In this document: positions 27,701 through 39,300 of the stretch, in pieces
How the letters are laid out: every line of letters begins with the position of its first letter
Position numbering within the stretch: the first letter of the stretch is position 1
Source: Physella acuta
Lineage: Eukaryota; Mollusca; Gastropoda; Physidae
DNA: 64,000 nucleotides
Direction: 5' to 3'
Assembly: GCF_028476545.1 (NCBI RefSeq)
Contig: NW_026732016.1
Span: 310,001-374,000, forward strand
Program-made: the position numbers and the translations under genes
Notes under the pieces: generated by a model
The model's input: only the letters and a program-made list of their open reading frames with translations
The model's database searches: none
Told to the model about the DNA's origin: nothing

Positions 27701-29942
27701 TACACACTCCAACAATTTGTAGGAGTTAGGATACAGAATGTCTCTCAGTGGTAGGTACACACTCCAACAATTTGTAGGAGTTAGGATACAGAATGTCTCT
27801 CAGTGGTAGGTGCTCCCAAGTGCTCTTCATTTGATTTTAAACTCACACACTCAGAGTTCACACACAATATTTCTGTTGTTTTACAAAAACTATAAAAACA
27901 ATGTTATGGATGTTTTATTTGTAATGTTTGGTCTAATAAACATTTAAACTTAGTGAAGCATGTATTGCACACAATATAAAGAGTGTGTTTTATTACAAAA
28001 TAATGCACTTTTTAAAATTGAAACAACTGTTGAATCAATTGTGTTTACCAACAAACCTCACCTGATCCAACTTATGTTTAACAAGCCAGTGTGTTGTACC
28101 AGTTGTGTTTACCAACAAACCTCACCTGATCCAACTTTTGTTTAACAAGCTAGTGTGTTGTACCAGTTGTGTTTACCAACAAACCTTACCTGAACCATCT
28201 TTTGTTTAACAAGCTAGTGTGTTGTACCAGTTGTGTTTACCAACAAACCTCACCTGATCCAACTTATGTTTAACAAGCCAGTGTGTTGTACCAGTTGTGT
28301 TTACCAACAAACCTCACCTGATCCAACTTTTGTTTAACAGGCCAGTGTCAGACATTGTCCTGACTCTTCTCCCTGCGTCACATGCTGCCCTAGTGGAGTC
28401 AGTCTCACACCACTCCCACACATCCAGGCTGACCCCCACACACCTAGGTCAAGGCCAGTCTATGGACGTTACATGTTGCGTGAGTCTGTCGCAGGTTCTC
28501 TGTGCTCCCAAGTTTCACTGTGTGGTCACGTATGGTGTGGGTGAAGTCCCCACCATGTGGTCTGCACATCAATACGTTGCTGACGTCCAACTGACAGATG
28601 ATGATGTCATACAAGAAAGATTTGGCCTAGAGCAGCCGCTTGGTCTGGGCAAGTCTGAGTTAGGTAAGAAATCTATTTTTAGATAATTTAAGGGTGAACA
28701 CTGCCATGGTGCTTATTGGGTCTAACTGTGTGTGGCTGAGTCCCTAATGATCAAGATTTACGGATGGGAACCGAGGATAGCTGTATTCTTCTTTTTTTCG
28801 TTTGTAGTGTAAATGGCACAATATAATTTTTTAATATGGATTATATATAGTGTTGGGGTCAGTCTAATAATAGAATGGTCATGACAGGCGATTTTGGTTT
28901 TACCGTAGTTTTCTTGTTAAATTTGAGGAAATAAGCAATGTAATCTAAAACAGAGAATATAAGCTCTTCATTTCTATAAAAACCTCTAGAGTGTTGCATA
29001 GTTCCTCTACCATTAGATGTAATAAGCACTATTGAACTGTGCACACAAATTTGAAAGCATACAAAAGAATCTGAAAGCTGCCAACCAAACCTCAGTCCCA
29101 TCATGTCCTAATTCAGTACCAAGTTTGTTCACTCAATACCAAGTTTGTTCACAACAAACTTGACCCTTCCTGTTTGAATATTTATAAACCTATTTATAAA
29201 ACTTTCTTGAACTCCCATTGAAACTTTGTAGCAGGTGAGGAGATGAGACGTCAGGACTTGCTGGCACTAGACTGTTGCCAGGTACCAACACACCTGTCTG
29301 TACACAGCCTGTTTAGCTCTGTGGGTGACCTCCCCCACAAGCTGCAGACACACCCGTCCTTCCATTGGCTGGACTGGGCTGACCAGTTCATCTTTACAGC
29401 CAATCAGCAGCTGAGGTTTGCCAGAGTTCAAGTGATGAAACAATGTGACAAACATCATTTAAATCTGGTCATCTACAGCAGGTGAGAGCTTATAGACAAC
29501 CTCAGGCTTGTGTGTGGGCGGGGGAAAGTCTTGAACCCATCAGCTAACCTAGATGTTCTAAGTTGTATTTTGCATCCGTTGCTGTAACCAGCATGTACCT
29601 GTCTGCTATAGTTTATCAGTTATGCTGCATGTCATCTACAGATGTGAGTACCAAGCGTTGCTCATGGTCAAGCTCCTGTACTCTCTGGTACCAGATGATG
29701 TGACCTTTCAACCCCTCACCCCTGACCCCCACCAGCTGATCAGGGAGTGGACACTACAGGACATTGACCACCAGATCAGACAGCTGCAGCAGACCTTGGC
29801 TCACACTCAAGGTCAAAGTTCACCCACATTTAGTAGCTCCAGAGGGAACAAGTTATCTCGACCACAAGCCAGGTCAGGTGGGGATGAGGTGGAGAGGGCC
29901 ACCAAGAAATGTAAACTTGCAGGAGAGGAGAGCAAAGATTAA
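24710..29942 (+). CDS. FANCB: Fanconi anemia group B (FANCB)-like protein, 7 exons
   Basis: FANCB pairs with FAAP100 and FANCL in the Fanconi core complex, which ubiquitinates FANCD2/FANCI at interstrand crosslinks in the nucleus. Exons: 24710-26053, 26242-26505, 26976-27101, 27251-27420, 28341-28663, 29235-29481 (acceptor possibly 3 nt earlier), 29642-29942. Sum 2775 nt, 924 aa (human 859), all junctions GT-AG with matching phase. Recalled human FANCB lines up by eye at several places: STLHIFHQG with its QLISFQNG segment, ENSLIVGVR with DDSLVVGVK, and LVIYSR plus the leucine-rich stretch after it with ILIIYSRNQ. The ATG is the only start in its exon: a TGA lies in frame just upstream and no AG precedes the ATG. 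About 100 N-terminal residues of human FANCB seem to have no counterpart, so an upstream exon may be missing. Residues 218-294 are seven copies of an 11-residue repeat. AATAAA at 29976-29981. The name is by remembered similarity, not search. Confidence 0.75.
25361..25591 (+). repeat. In-frame coding minisatellite in FANCB, 33 bp x 7
   Basis: Seven essentially identical copies of a 33-bp unit encoding GETPAQQLAVM. The array keeps the reading frame and is open on the opposite strand as well. It interrupts the region matching the predicted beta-propeller of FANCB. Confidence 0.95.
26695..26835 (+). repeat. 34-bp repeat in FANCB intron 2, about 4 copies
   Basis: Unit contains TGATTATTTTCATACTACAA. 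Confidence 0.9.
26860..26985 (+). repeat. 43-bp repeat across the FANCB exon 3 acceptor, 3 copies
   Basis: Each unit contains CTATCTACCAGAGCCATG, that is, the acceptor CAG plus the first nine exon bases (AGCCATG...). Only the last copy continues into the exon. Confidence 0.9.
27385..27810 (+). repeat. 54-bp repeat across the FANCB exon 4 donor, about 8 copies
   Basis: Each unit repeats the last 36 or so exon bases (GTAGGAGTTAGGATACAGAA, then TCTCTCAGTG) plus the donor GTAGGTACAC. The first copy is the real exon end. Confidence 0.97.
28035..28350 (+). repeat. 64-bp repeat across the FANCB exon 5 acceptor, 5 copies
   Basis: Units contain TTGTTTAACAAGC or, in the last copy, TTGTTTAACAG|GCCAGTGT. 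The decoy copies have AACAAGC where the real site has AACAGGC, so all but the last have an altered AG context. Confidence 0.95.
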
Positions 29943-30361
29943 AATACAAAACAACCTGTGCCTGCTTAAGTTGGCAATAAACTCATTTTGTTATTCTCAA
30001 AGTTTTTCATTTTCTCTCTACGCCCCCCCCCCCCCCCCCAGCAATTAGAAACAAAAAAGAAAACTACAGTGTAATGAATGTATTTATCATAAACAGCATT
30101 GGCAATAATGTAAGGATGGCTTACATGTAAAATAATGAACACTATCAATGTACATGACCAACACATCTTGGGATAACTTTGACCACCAACACAACCAGCA
30201 AGTTGTCTCCCTGCCTGATATTCTGCAGCATCCAGTGTGTTGGAGGATGGTATGGTGATCCAAATTTGGCAGTGAGATAAAACCAAAGTGACAAGTCAAT
30301 GCTAATTCCATCTGCCTGGTTAAGAAGTTACAGAGGTCAATGCTAGCTCCACCTGCCTGGT
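29943..30361. other. Convergent 3' region of FANCB and FIP1L1
   Basis: 419 bp between the two stop codons, with the FANCB AATAAA at 29976-29981 and a C17-like run near 30023-30039. Confidence 0.7.
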
Positions 30362-33300
30362 TTAGTCTTTAGATTTTTCTTCTTCAGCAGCAGCTGCAGG
30401 CTCATCTTCCTTCCTGTCCTCCTTCCTTCTCTTGCTCTTCTTGTGTTTGCCCCCACTCCTGGTAGACTCTGTGTCTGAGTCGTCCCTGTCTCTGTCACGG
30501 GTGTGTTTCCTGCTGGAGTTGGTACACAACAACAACATTAGTGGCACACAACAACATCAGTGGCACACAACAACAACATTAGTGGCACACAACAACATTA
30601 GTGTCACACAACAACATTAGTGGCACACAACAACATTAGTGGCACACAACAACATCAGTGGCACACAACAACAACATTAGTGGCACACAACAACAACATT
30701 AGTGTCACAAAAACAACAACATTAGTGTCACACAACAACAACATTAGTGTCACACAACAACAACATTAGTGTCACACAACAACATTAGTGGCACACAACA
30801 ACAACATTAGTGTCACACAACAACAACATTAGTGTCACACAACAACAACAACATTAGTGTCACACAACAACAACAACATTAGTGTCACAAAAACAACAAC
30901 ATTAGTGGCACACAACAACATTAGTGTCACACAACAATAACATTAGTGTCACACAACAACAACAACATTAGTGTCACACAACAACATTAGTGTCACACAG
31001 CAACAACATTAGTGTCATACAGGATAGACTAACTAAATCTACAACAGGAGGATAAACTAAATCAGACTAAAGCTACACCATGACTGACTAAAGCTACATC
31101 ACTAGACTTGACTGACTAAAGCTACATGACTAGACTAGACTGACTAAAGCTACATGACTAGACTAGACTGACTAATGCTACATCACTAGACTAGACTGAC
31201 TAAAGCTACATCACTAGACTAGACTGACTAAAGCTACATGACTAGACTAGACTGACTAAAGCTACACCACTAGACTAGACTGACTAAAGCTACACGACTA
31301 GACTAGACTGACTAAAGCTACATGACTAGACTAGACTGACTAAAGCTACATGACTAGACTAGACTGACTAAAGCTACATGACTAGACTAGACTGACTAAA
31401 GCTACATGACTAGACTAGACTGACTAAAGCTACATGACTAGACTAGACTGACTAAAGCTACATGACTAGACTAGACTGACTAAAGCTACATGACTAGACT
31501 GACTAAAGCTACATGACTAGACTAGACTGACTACCTGCGTGAAGATTTGTGCTTATCTTCTCTGTCTTTTGTTCTAGAAGATTCTCTATTCCTGGAAGAT
31601 TCTTTGTCTCGTGACCTTGACCTATCTCTATCCCTGTCTCGATCTCTGTCTCTATCACGATCCCTATCTCGGTCCCTGCTCCTGTCTCTATCCCTATCCC
31701 GATCTCTGCTCCTTTCTCTATCCCTCTCCCAGTCACGATCTCTATCTCTGTCCCTCTCTCTAAACATTCTGAAATAAAATTTTAAAATGGTTAGTCATAT
31801 TTACATCACCCAGCTCCATATAATACCACCCCCCCCCCCCCAGACATTACAAACACCAGCTTTATACCTACCCCCCCCCCCCCTCAAAAAGCACAACACT
31901 TCTCTATACCTTTCCTCATAGTCATCCCTGCGAGGGCTCCGCTCTCTGTCCCTTCTCCCTGAGTCCCACCTGTCCTGGTAGCTGAGAGAGTACAGAAAAA
32001 AAAAATGAACAAACCAACCAATCACCAGACAAAATCTCATTTACTTCTTGATGCACTTGTCTTTTACACGAAAAAATTTGAAATTTAAAAAAAAACCCAC
32101 TTTAATGTAGAAAATTTTAAAAAGTTGTATGTCAAAAAAGAATGTCAAATTTCAACGTTAAACTTTAAAAATCAAGTTAAAAGAAACGGATATGTTTGAT
32201 GAGTGATGTACTGGAATATAACTGAGAAAACATAAGTTTGATGGGTGATGTACTTGAATATAACTGAGAAAACATATGTTTGATGGGTGATGTACTTGAA
32301 TATAACTGAGAAAACATGAACCAACAAGGGAGACCAACACCTAGTGCTGCCAACAGAGAACACGTGCCACAAAGTTAACTTTTTTCTCTACATTACTTTT
32401 GTTAGGTTTACAGTCCCGGATCAATGATAACAATTAGAACAAGCCCTGTCTTGTTTTTACAGTTTTTGTATGGCAGCTTTCTGTTGGCAGATTTCAAACA
32501 AGTGGTGATACATGTCAACATGACCTAAATGTCAACATGATCTAAATGTCAACTTGACCTAACTCATGACTTACCCACAAGGAGCTGGCCTTCCCCTACA
32601 ACAAGAAAATTTTGAACAAAGGAAAAACCAGTCAACAAGAGAGGAAACTACCATCCCAGGCAGGCAAAGGAAAATCTCTCCAGCAGTCAAACTAGTGGGG
32701 TCACCACAGGTCAAACTAGTGGGGTCACCACAGGTCAAACCAGTGGGGTCACCACAGGTCAAACCAGTGGGGTCACCACAGGTCAAACCAGTGGGGTCAC
32801 CACAGGTCAAACTAGTGGGGTCACCACCAATCAAACCAGTGGGGTCACCACAGGTCAAACTAGTGGGGTCACCACAGGTCAAACTAGTGGGGTCACCACC
32901 AATCAAACCAGTGGAGTCACCACAGGTCAAACTAGTGGGGGTCACCACAGGTCAAACCAGTGGGGTCACCACAGGTCAAACTAGTGGGGTCACCACAGGT
33001 CAAACTAGTGGGGTCACCACAGATCAAACTAGTGGGGTCACCACAGGTCAAACTAGTGGGGTCACCACAGGTCAAACCAGTGGGGTCACCACAGGTCAAA
33101 CTAGTGGGGTCACCACCAATCAAACCAGTGGAGTCACCACAGGTCAAACTAGTGGGGTCACCACAGGTCAAACCAGTGGGGTCACCACAGGTCAAACTAG
33201 TGGGGTCACCACCAATCAAACCAGTGGAGTCACCACAGGTCAAACTAGTGGGGGTCACCACAGGTCAAACCAGTGGGGTCATCACAGGTCAAACTAGTGG

Positions 33301-36300
33301 GGTCACCACAGGTCAAACTAGTGGGGTCACCACAGATCAAACTAGTGGGGTCACCACAGGTCAACCTAGTGGGGTCACCACAGGTCAAACCAGTGGGGTC
33401 ACCACAGGTCAAACCAGTGGGGTCACCACAGGTCAAACCAGTGGAGTCACCACCAGTCAGATAAGTGGGGTCACCACAGGTCAACCTGGTGTGGTCACCA
33501 CTTATGCTAGTGGAGACAAGCAAGAAGGAAACAACTCACCTTGCTCTTCTACCCCGCCTAGTGGCAAACAAAAATCTATTACTACACAGCTATAGATATA
33601 CACTAATATATTACTACACAATCTATAGGGATAACAGCTATAGATATACACTAATATATTACTACACAGCTATAGGGATAACAGCTATAGATATACACTA
33701 ATATATTACTACACAGCTATAGGGATAACAGCTTTAGATATTCACAAATATATTACTACACAGCTAAAAGCATAAAAAAACATTACTACACAGCTATAGC
33801 CAAACAAAAGTCTATTACTACACAGCTATAGATATACACACTAATCTATTAATACACAGGTATAGATATACACTAATATATTATTACACAGCTTTAGACA
33901 TTACTACACGGCTAAAAGCATAAAAAAACACTACACAGCTAACATAACAGCTTTAAACATTCACAAAAACATTACTACACAGCTAAAAGCATAAAAAAAA
34001 ACATTACAACACAGCTAACATAACAGCTTTAAACATTCACAAAAACATTACTACACAGCTAAAAGCATAAAAAAAAACATTACAACACAGCTAACATAAC
34101 AGCTTTAAACATTCACAAAAACATTACTACACAGCTAAAAGCTTATAAAAAATTACAAAACAGCTAAAGGCATATAAAAGTATACAGGTACAGCTAGTGG
34201 CAAAAAAAATATTACATAAGACAAAAACAAGACAGCCAGTAGACCAAGACAATATAAACATCAGACCAAGACAAGACTTTACCTGTTCTCCCATTGTGGT
34301 TGTGTGGAGACAGGTGGTGGATGTGGATCACCAAATGGTGGAGGGAAGTTTGGTGGAAAGGCTCCACCATATGTGGCTGGTCCCTGTGGTGGAATGGTGG
34401 TGGGGTGGTAGAATGCTGGATAGAAGAAAAAACATTTTAGGTACTAACAGAATGGTGGTGGGGTGGTAGAATGCTGGATAGAAGAAAAAACATTTTAGGT
34501 ACTAACAGAATGGTGGTGGGGTGGTAGAATGCTGGATAGAAGAAAAAACATTTTAGGTACTAACAGAATGGTGGTGGGGTGGTAAAATGCTGGATAGAAG
34601 AAAAACATTTTAGGTACTAACAGAATGGTGGTGGGGTGGTAGAATGCTGGATAGAAGAAAAAACATTTTAGGTACTAACAGAATGGTGGTGGGGTGGTAA
34701 AATGCTGGATAGAAGAAAAACATTTTAGGTACTAACAGAATGGTGGTGGGGTGGTAGAATGCTGGATAGAAGAAAAACATTTTAGGTACTAACAGAATGG
34801 TGGTGGGGTGGTAGAATGCTGGATAGAAGAAAAACATTTTAGGTACTAACAGAATGGTGGTGGGGTGGTAGAATGCTGGATAGAAGAAAAAAACATTTTA
34901 GGTACTAACAGAATGGTGGTGGGGTGGTAGAATGCTGGATAGAAGAAAAAAACATTTTAGGTACTAACAGAATGGTGGTGGGGTGGTAGAATGCTGTATA
35001 GAAGAAAAAAACATTTTAGGTACTAACAGAATGGTGGTGGGGTGGTAGAATGCTGGATAGAAGAAAAACATTTTAGGTACTAACAGAATGGTGGTGGGGT
35101 GGTAGAATGCTGGATAGAAGAAAAACATTTTAGGTACTAACAGAATGGTGGTGGGGTGGTAGAATGCTGGATAGAAGAAAAACATTTTAGGTACTAACAG
35201 AATGGTGGTGGGGTGGTAGAATGCTGGATAGAAGAAAAAAACATTTTAGGTACTAACAGAATGGTGGTGGGGTGGTAAAATGCTGGATAGAAGAAAAAAA
35301 CATTTTAGGTACTAACAGAATGGTGGTGGGGTGGTAAAATGCTGGATAGAAGAAAAACATTTTAGGTACTAACAGAATGGTGGTGGGGTGGTAGAATGCT
35401 GGATAGAAGAAAAAAACATTTTAGGTACTAACAGAATGGTGGTGGGGTGGTAAAATGCTGGATAGAAGAAAAAAACATTTTAGGTACTAACAGAATGGTG
35501 GTGGGGTGGTAAAATGCTGGATAGAAGAAAAACATTTTAGGTACTAACAGAATGGTGGTGGGGTGGTAGAATGCTGGATAGAAGAAAAAACATTTTAGGT
35601 ACTAACAGAATGGTGGTGGGGTGGTAGAATGCTGGATAGAAGAAAAAAACATTTTAGGTACTAACAGAATGGTGGTGGGGTGGTAGAATGCTGGATAGAA
35701 GAAAAACATTTTAGGTACTAACAGAATGGTGGTGGGGTGGTAGAATGCTGGATAGAAGAAAAAACATTTTAGGTACTAACAGAATGGTGGTGGGGTGGTA
35801 GAATGCTGGATAGAAGAAAAAAACATTTTAGGTACTAACAGAATGGTGGTGGGGTGGTAGAAGGCTGGATAGAAGAAAAAAACATTTTAGGTACTAACAG
35901 AATGGTGGTGGGGTGGTAGAATGCTGGATAGAAGAAAAACATTTTAGGTACTAACAGAATGGTGGTGGGGTGGTAGAAGGCTGGATAGAAGAAAAAAACA
36001 TTTTAGGTACTAACAGAATGGTGGTGGGGTGGTAGAATGCTGGATAGAAGAAAAACATTTTAGGTACTAACAGAATGGTGGTGGGGTGGTAGAATGCTGG
36101 ATAGAAGAAAAAAACATTTTAGGTACTAACAGAATGGTGGTGGGGTGGTAGAATGCTGGATAGAAGAAAAAAACATTTTAGGTACTAACAGAATGGTGGT
36201 GGGGTGGTAGAATGCTGGATAGAAGAAAAACATTTTAGGTACTAACAGAATGGTGGTGGGGTGGTAGAATGCTGGATAGAAGAAAAACATTTTAGGTACT

Positions 36301-39300
36301 AACAGAATGGTGGTGGGGTGGTAAAATGCTGGATAGAAGAAAAACATTTTAGGTACTAACAGAATGGTGGTGGGGTGGTAGAATGCTGGATAGAAGAAAA
36401 ACATTTTAGGTACTAACAGAATGGTGGTGGGGTGGTAGAATGCTGGATAGAAGAAAAAAACATTTTAGGTACTAACAGAATGGTGGTGGGGTGGTAGAAT
36501 GCTGGATAGAAGAAAAACATTTTAGGTACTAACAGAATGGTGGTGGGGTGGTAGAATGCTGGATAGAAGAAAAACATTTTAGGTACTAACAGAATGGTGG
36601 TGGGGTGGTAGAATGCTGGATAGAAGAAAAACATTTTAGGTACTAACAGAATGGTGGTGGGGTGGTAGAATGCTGGATAGAAGAAAAAAACATTTTAGGT
36701 ACTAACAGAATGGTGGTGGGGTGGTAGAATGCTGGATAGAAGAAAAACATTTTAGGTACTAACAGAATGGTGGTGGGGTGGTAGAATGCTGGATAGAAGA
36801 AAAACATTTTAGGTACTAACAGAATGGTGGTGGGGTGGTAGAATGCTGGATAGAAGAAAAACATTTTAGGTACTAACAGAATGGTGGTGGGGTGGTAGAA
36901 TGCTGGATAGAAGAAAAACATTTTAGGTACTAACAGAATGGTGGTGGGGTGGTAAAATGCTGGATAGAAGAAAAACATTTTAGGTACTAACAGAATGGTG
37001 GTGGGGTGGTAGAATGCTGGATAGAAGAAAAACATTTTAGGTACTAACAGAATGGTGGTGGGGTGGTAGAATGCTGGATAGAAGAAAAACATTTTAGGTA
37101 CTAACAGAATGGTGGTGGGGTGGTAGAATGCTGGATAGAAGAAAAACATTTTAGGTACTAACAGAATGGTGGTGGGGTGGTAGAATGCTGGATAGAAGAA
37201 AAACATTTTAGGTACTAACAGAATGGTGGTGGGGTGGTAGAATGCTGGATAGAAGAAAAACATTTTAGGTACTAACAGAATGGTGGTGGGGTGGTAGAAT
37301 GCTGGATAGAAGAAAAACATTTTAGGTACTAACAGAATGGTGGTGGGGTGGTAGAATGCTGGATAGAAGAAAAACATTTTAGGTACTAACAGAAGGTTTA
37401 AAATTTATATTTGTGTGTGGATGTTATAAATGGAGGATCCCTAGTGATACCACTGCTGTCCCCAGGCTCATTTACAAGCCCTGATAAAAGTCATTTAAAG
37501 GAACCGGTAACTTAAATAATGGCAAAAAAAATCTTACATTCAAATGAACCAGTAACTTAAATAATGGCAAAAAAAAAAAATCTTACATTCAAATGAAGGT
37601 GGAGGTGCAGTAAATGATGGCAGGGCCAAACCTGTGGTCATGACAGAAAGAAACAGTTAGTGATGGGTGGTCAGATGGTATTTAATGAGTGATCAACTTC
37701 TTCAAGTACATAAAATACAAGTCAAGAATTTCAACAAGAAAATTGTAATGTATACTAATTTATAACAATTTAATTAGGTGGATTTTAAAATATTTTTAGT
37801 GTCAATCATTATGCATTTACAATCAAACATAGCTGAGATATTTTTCTTATTTATTTATTTTTAAAAGTCTGAAACACTGACTTTTTCTCTAATAAAGTGA
37901 ATGTGTGGGCAGTAAAGGGTTAAGCAGATAAGAATCTTACCAGGTGGAGGTATGGATGTGTTGGGGAGGGCAGGGGGAGGCTGACTGAAGTTCATTGGAA
38001 TATTTCTGTTGCTGGAAGTGTACAAAACATTTGGTTAAAGACATGAAAGCAAGGCCAGATCTAACATATTAAAAACAGAGGGTTGCATCAACAGTCATAT
38101 GTGGTACAGCCCAATACATATGTATGTGGTACAGCCCAATACATCCGTACATGGTACCAGTACAAAGTTAACGTGTGCAACCAGTACATAGTTAACTGCA
38201 GCCTTACAAGTTTCCCACTTGAATAGGCGTATCATGGCTGGAGTCATCCTTACGTCTGCTGGTGCTGCCACCTATGACCCCTATTGTGATGATGTTGCTG
38301 TTACCGCTGGAGTTGTTGTTGGAGTTGATGGTGCTAATGGACGACGTCTGAGATGGCAGGATTAATTTGTCTGAAAAATAACAATTTTATAGCAACACAT
38401 CTGTAACATGCAACAATTTTTAGCAACAACACATCTGTAACACTAACAACACATCTGTAACAGCAACAACACATCTGTAACACCAACAACACGTCTGTAA
38501 CACCAACAACACATCTGTAACACCAACAACACGTCTGTAACACCAACAACACATCTGTAACACCAACAACACATCTGTAACACCAATAACACATCTATAA
38601 CACCAACAATTTTATAGCAACAACACATCTGTATCACTGTAACACTAACAACACATCTGTAACAGCAACAACACATCTGTAACAGCAACAACACGTCTGT
38701 AACACCAACAACACATCTGTAACACCAACAACACATCTGTAACACCAATAACACATCTATAACACCAACAATTTTATAGCAACAACACATCTGTATCACT
38801 GTAACACTAACAACACATCTGTAACAGCAACAACACATCTGTAACAGCAACAACACATCTGTAACAGCAACAACACATCTGTAACAGCAACAACACATCT
38901 GTAACAGCAACAACACATCTGTAACAGCAACAACACATCTGTAACAGCAACAACACATCTGTAACAGCAACAACACATCTGTAACAGCAACAACACATCT
39001 GTAACAGCAACAACACATCTGTAACAGCAACAACACGTCTGTAACACCAACAACACGTCTGTAACACCAACAGGCTTGTAATATAATAACAACTGAACTA
39101 GCTCAGTCCACTTAAGTGTTGACATTGTATGTAAGAGCCTGTACAAAAATAGTTGAGTGAACAAGACTGACTCACCAGGTAGAGAGGACAGAATGGGGTT
39201 AGCCTGAAACAAAAGGTGCCAGATGTTAGAGACAGACAGACGGATGACATTTTCATACATTACAGAGCCGTTATATCTGACATGGTGGCTCAATAAACTA

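Noticed and set aside
32566-33595. Long plus-strand frames (211-243 aa) of VGSPQVKP / GVTTGQTS repeats
   Set aside because: They arise from a 24-bp minisatellite whose unit is divisible by three, open in several frames on both strands. It lies in a FIP1L1 intron; the FIP1L1 exons join in phase without it.
36643-37377. 244-aa minus-strand frame of [18 protein letters not shown] repeats
   Set aside because: Repeat artefact of the exon 12 acceptor array; only the final copy belongs to a real exon.
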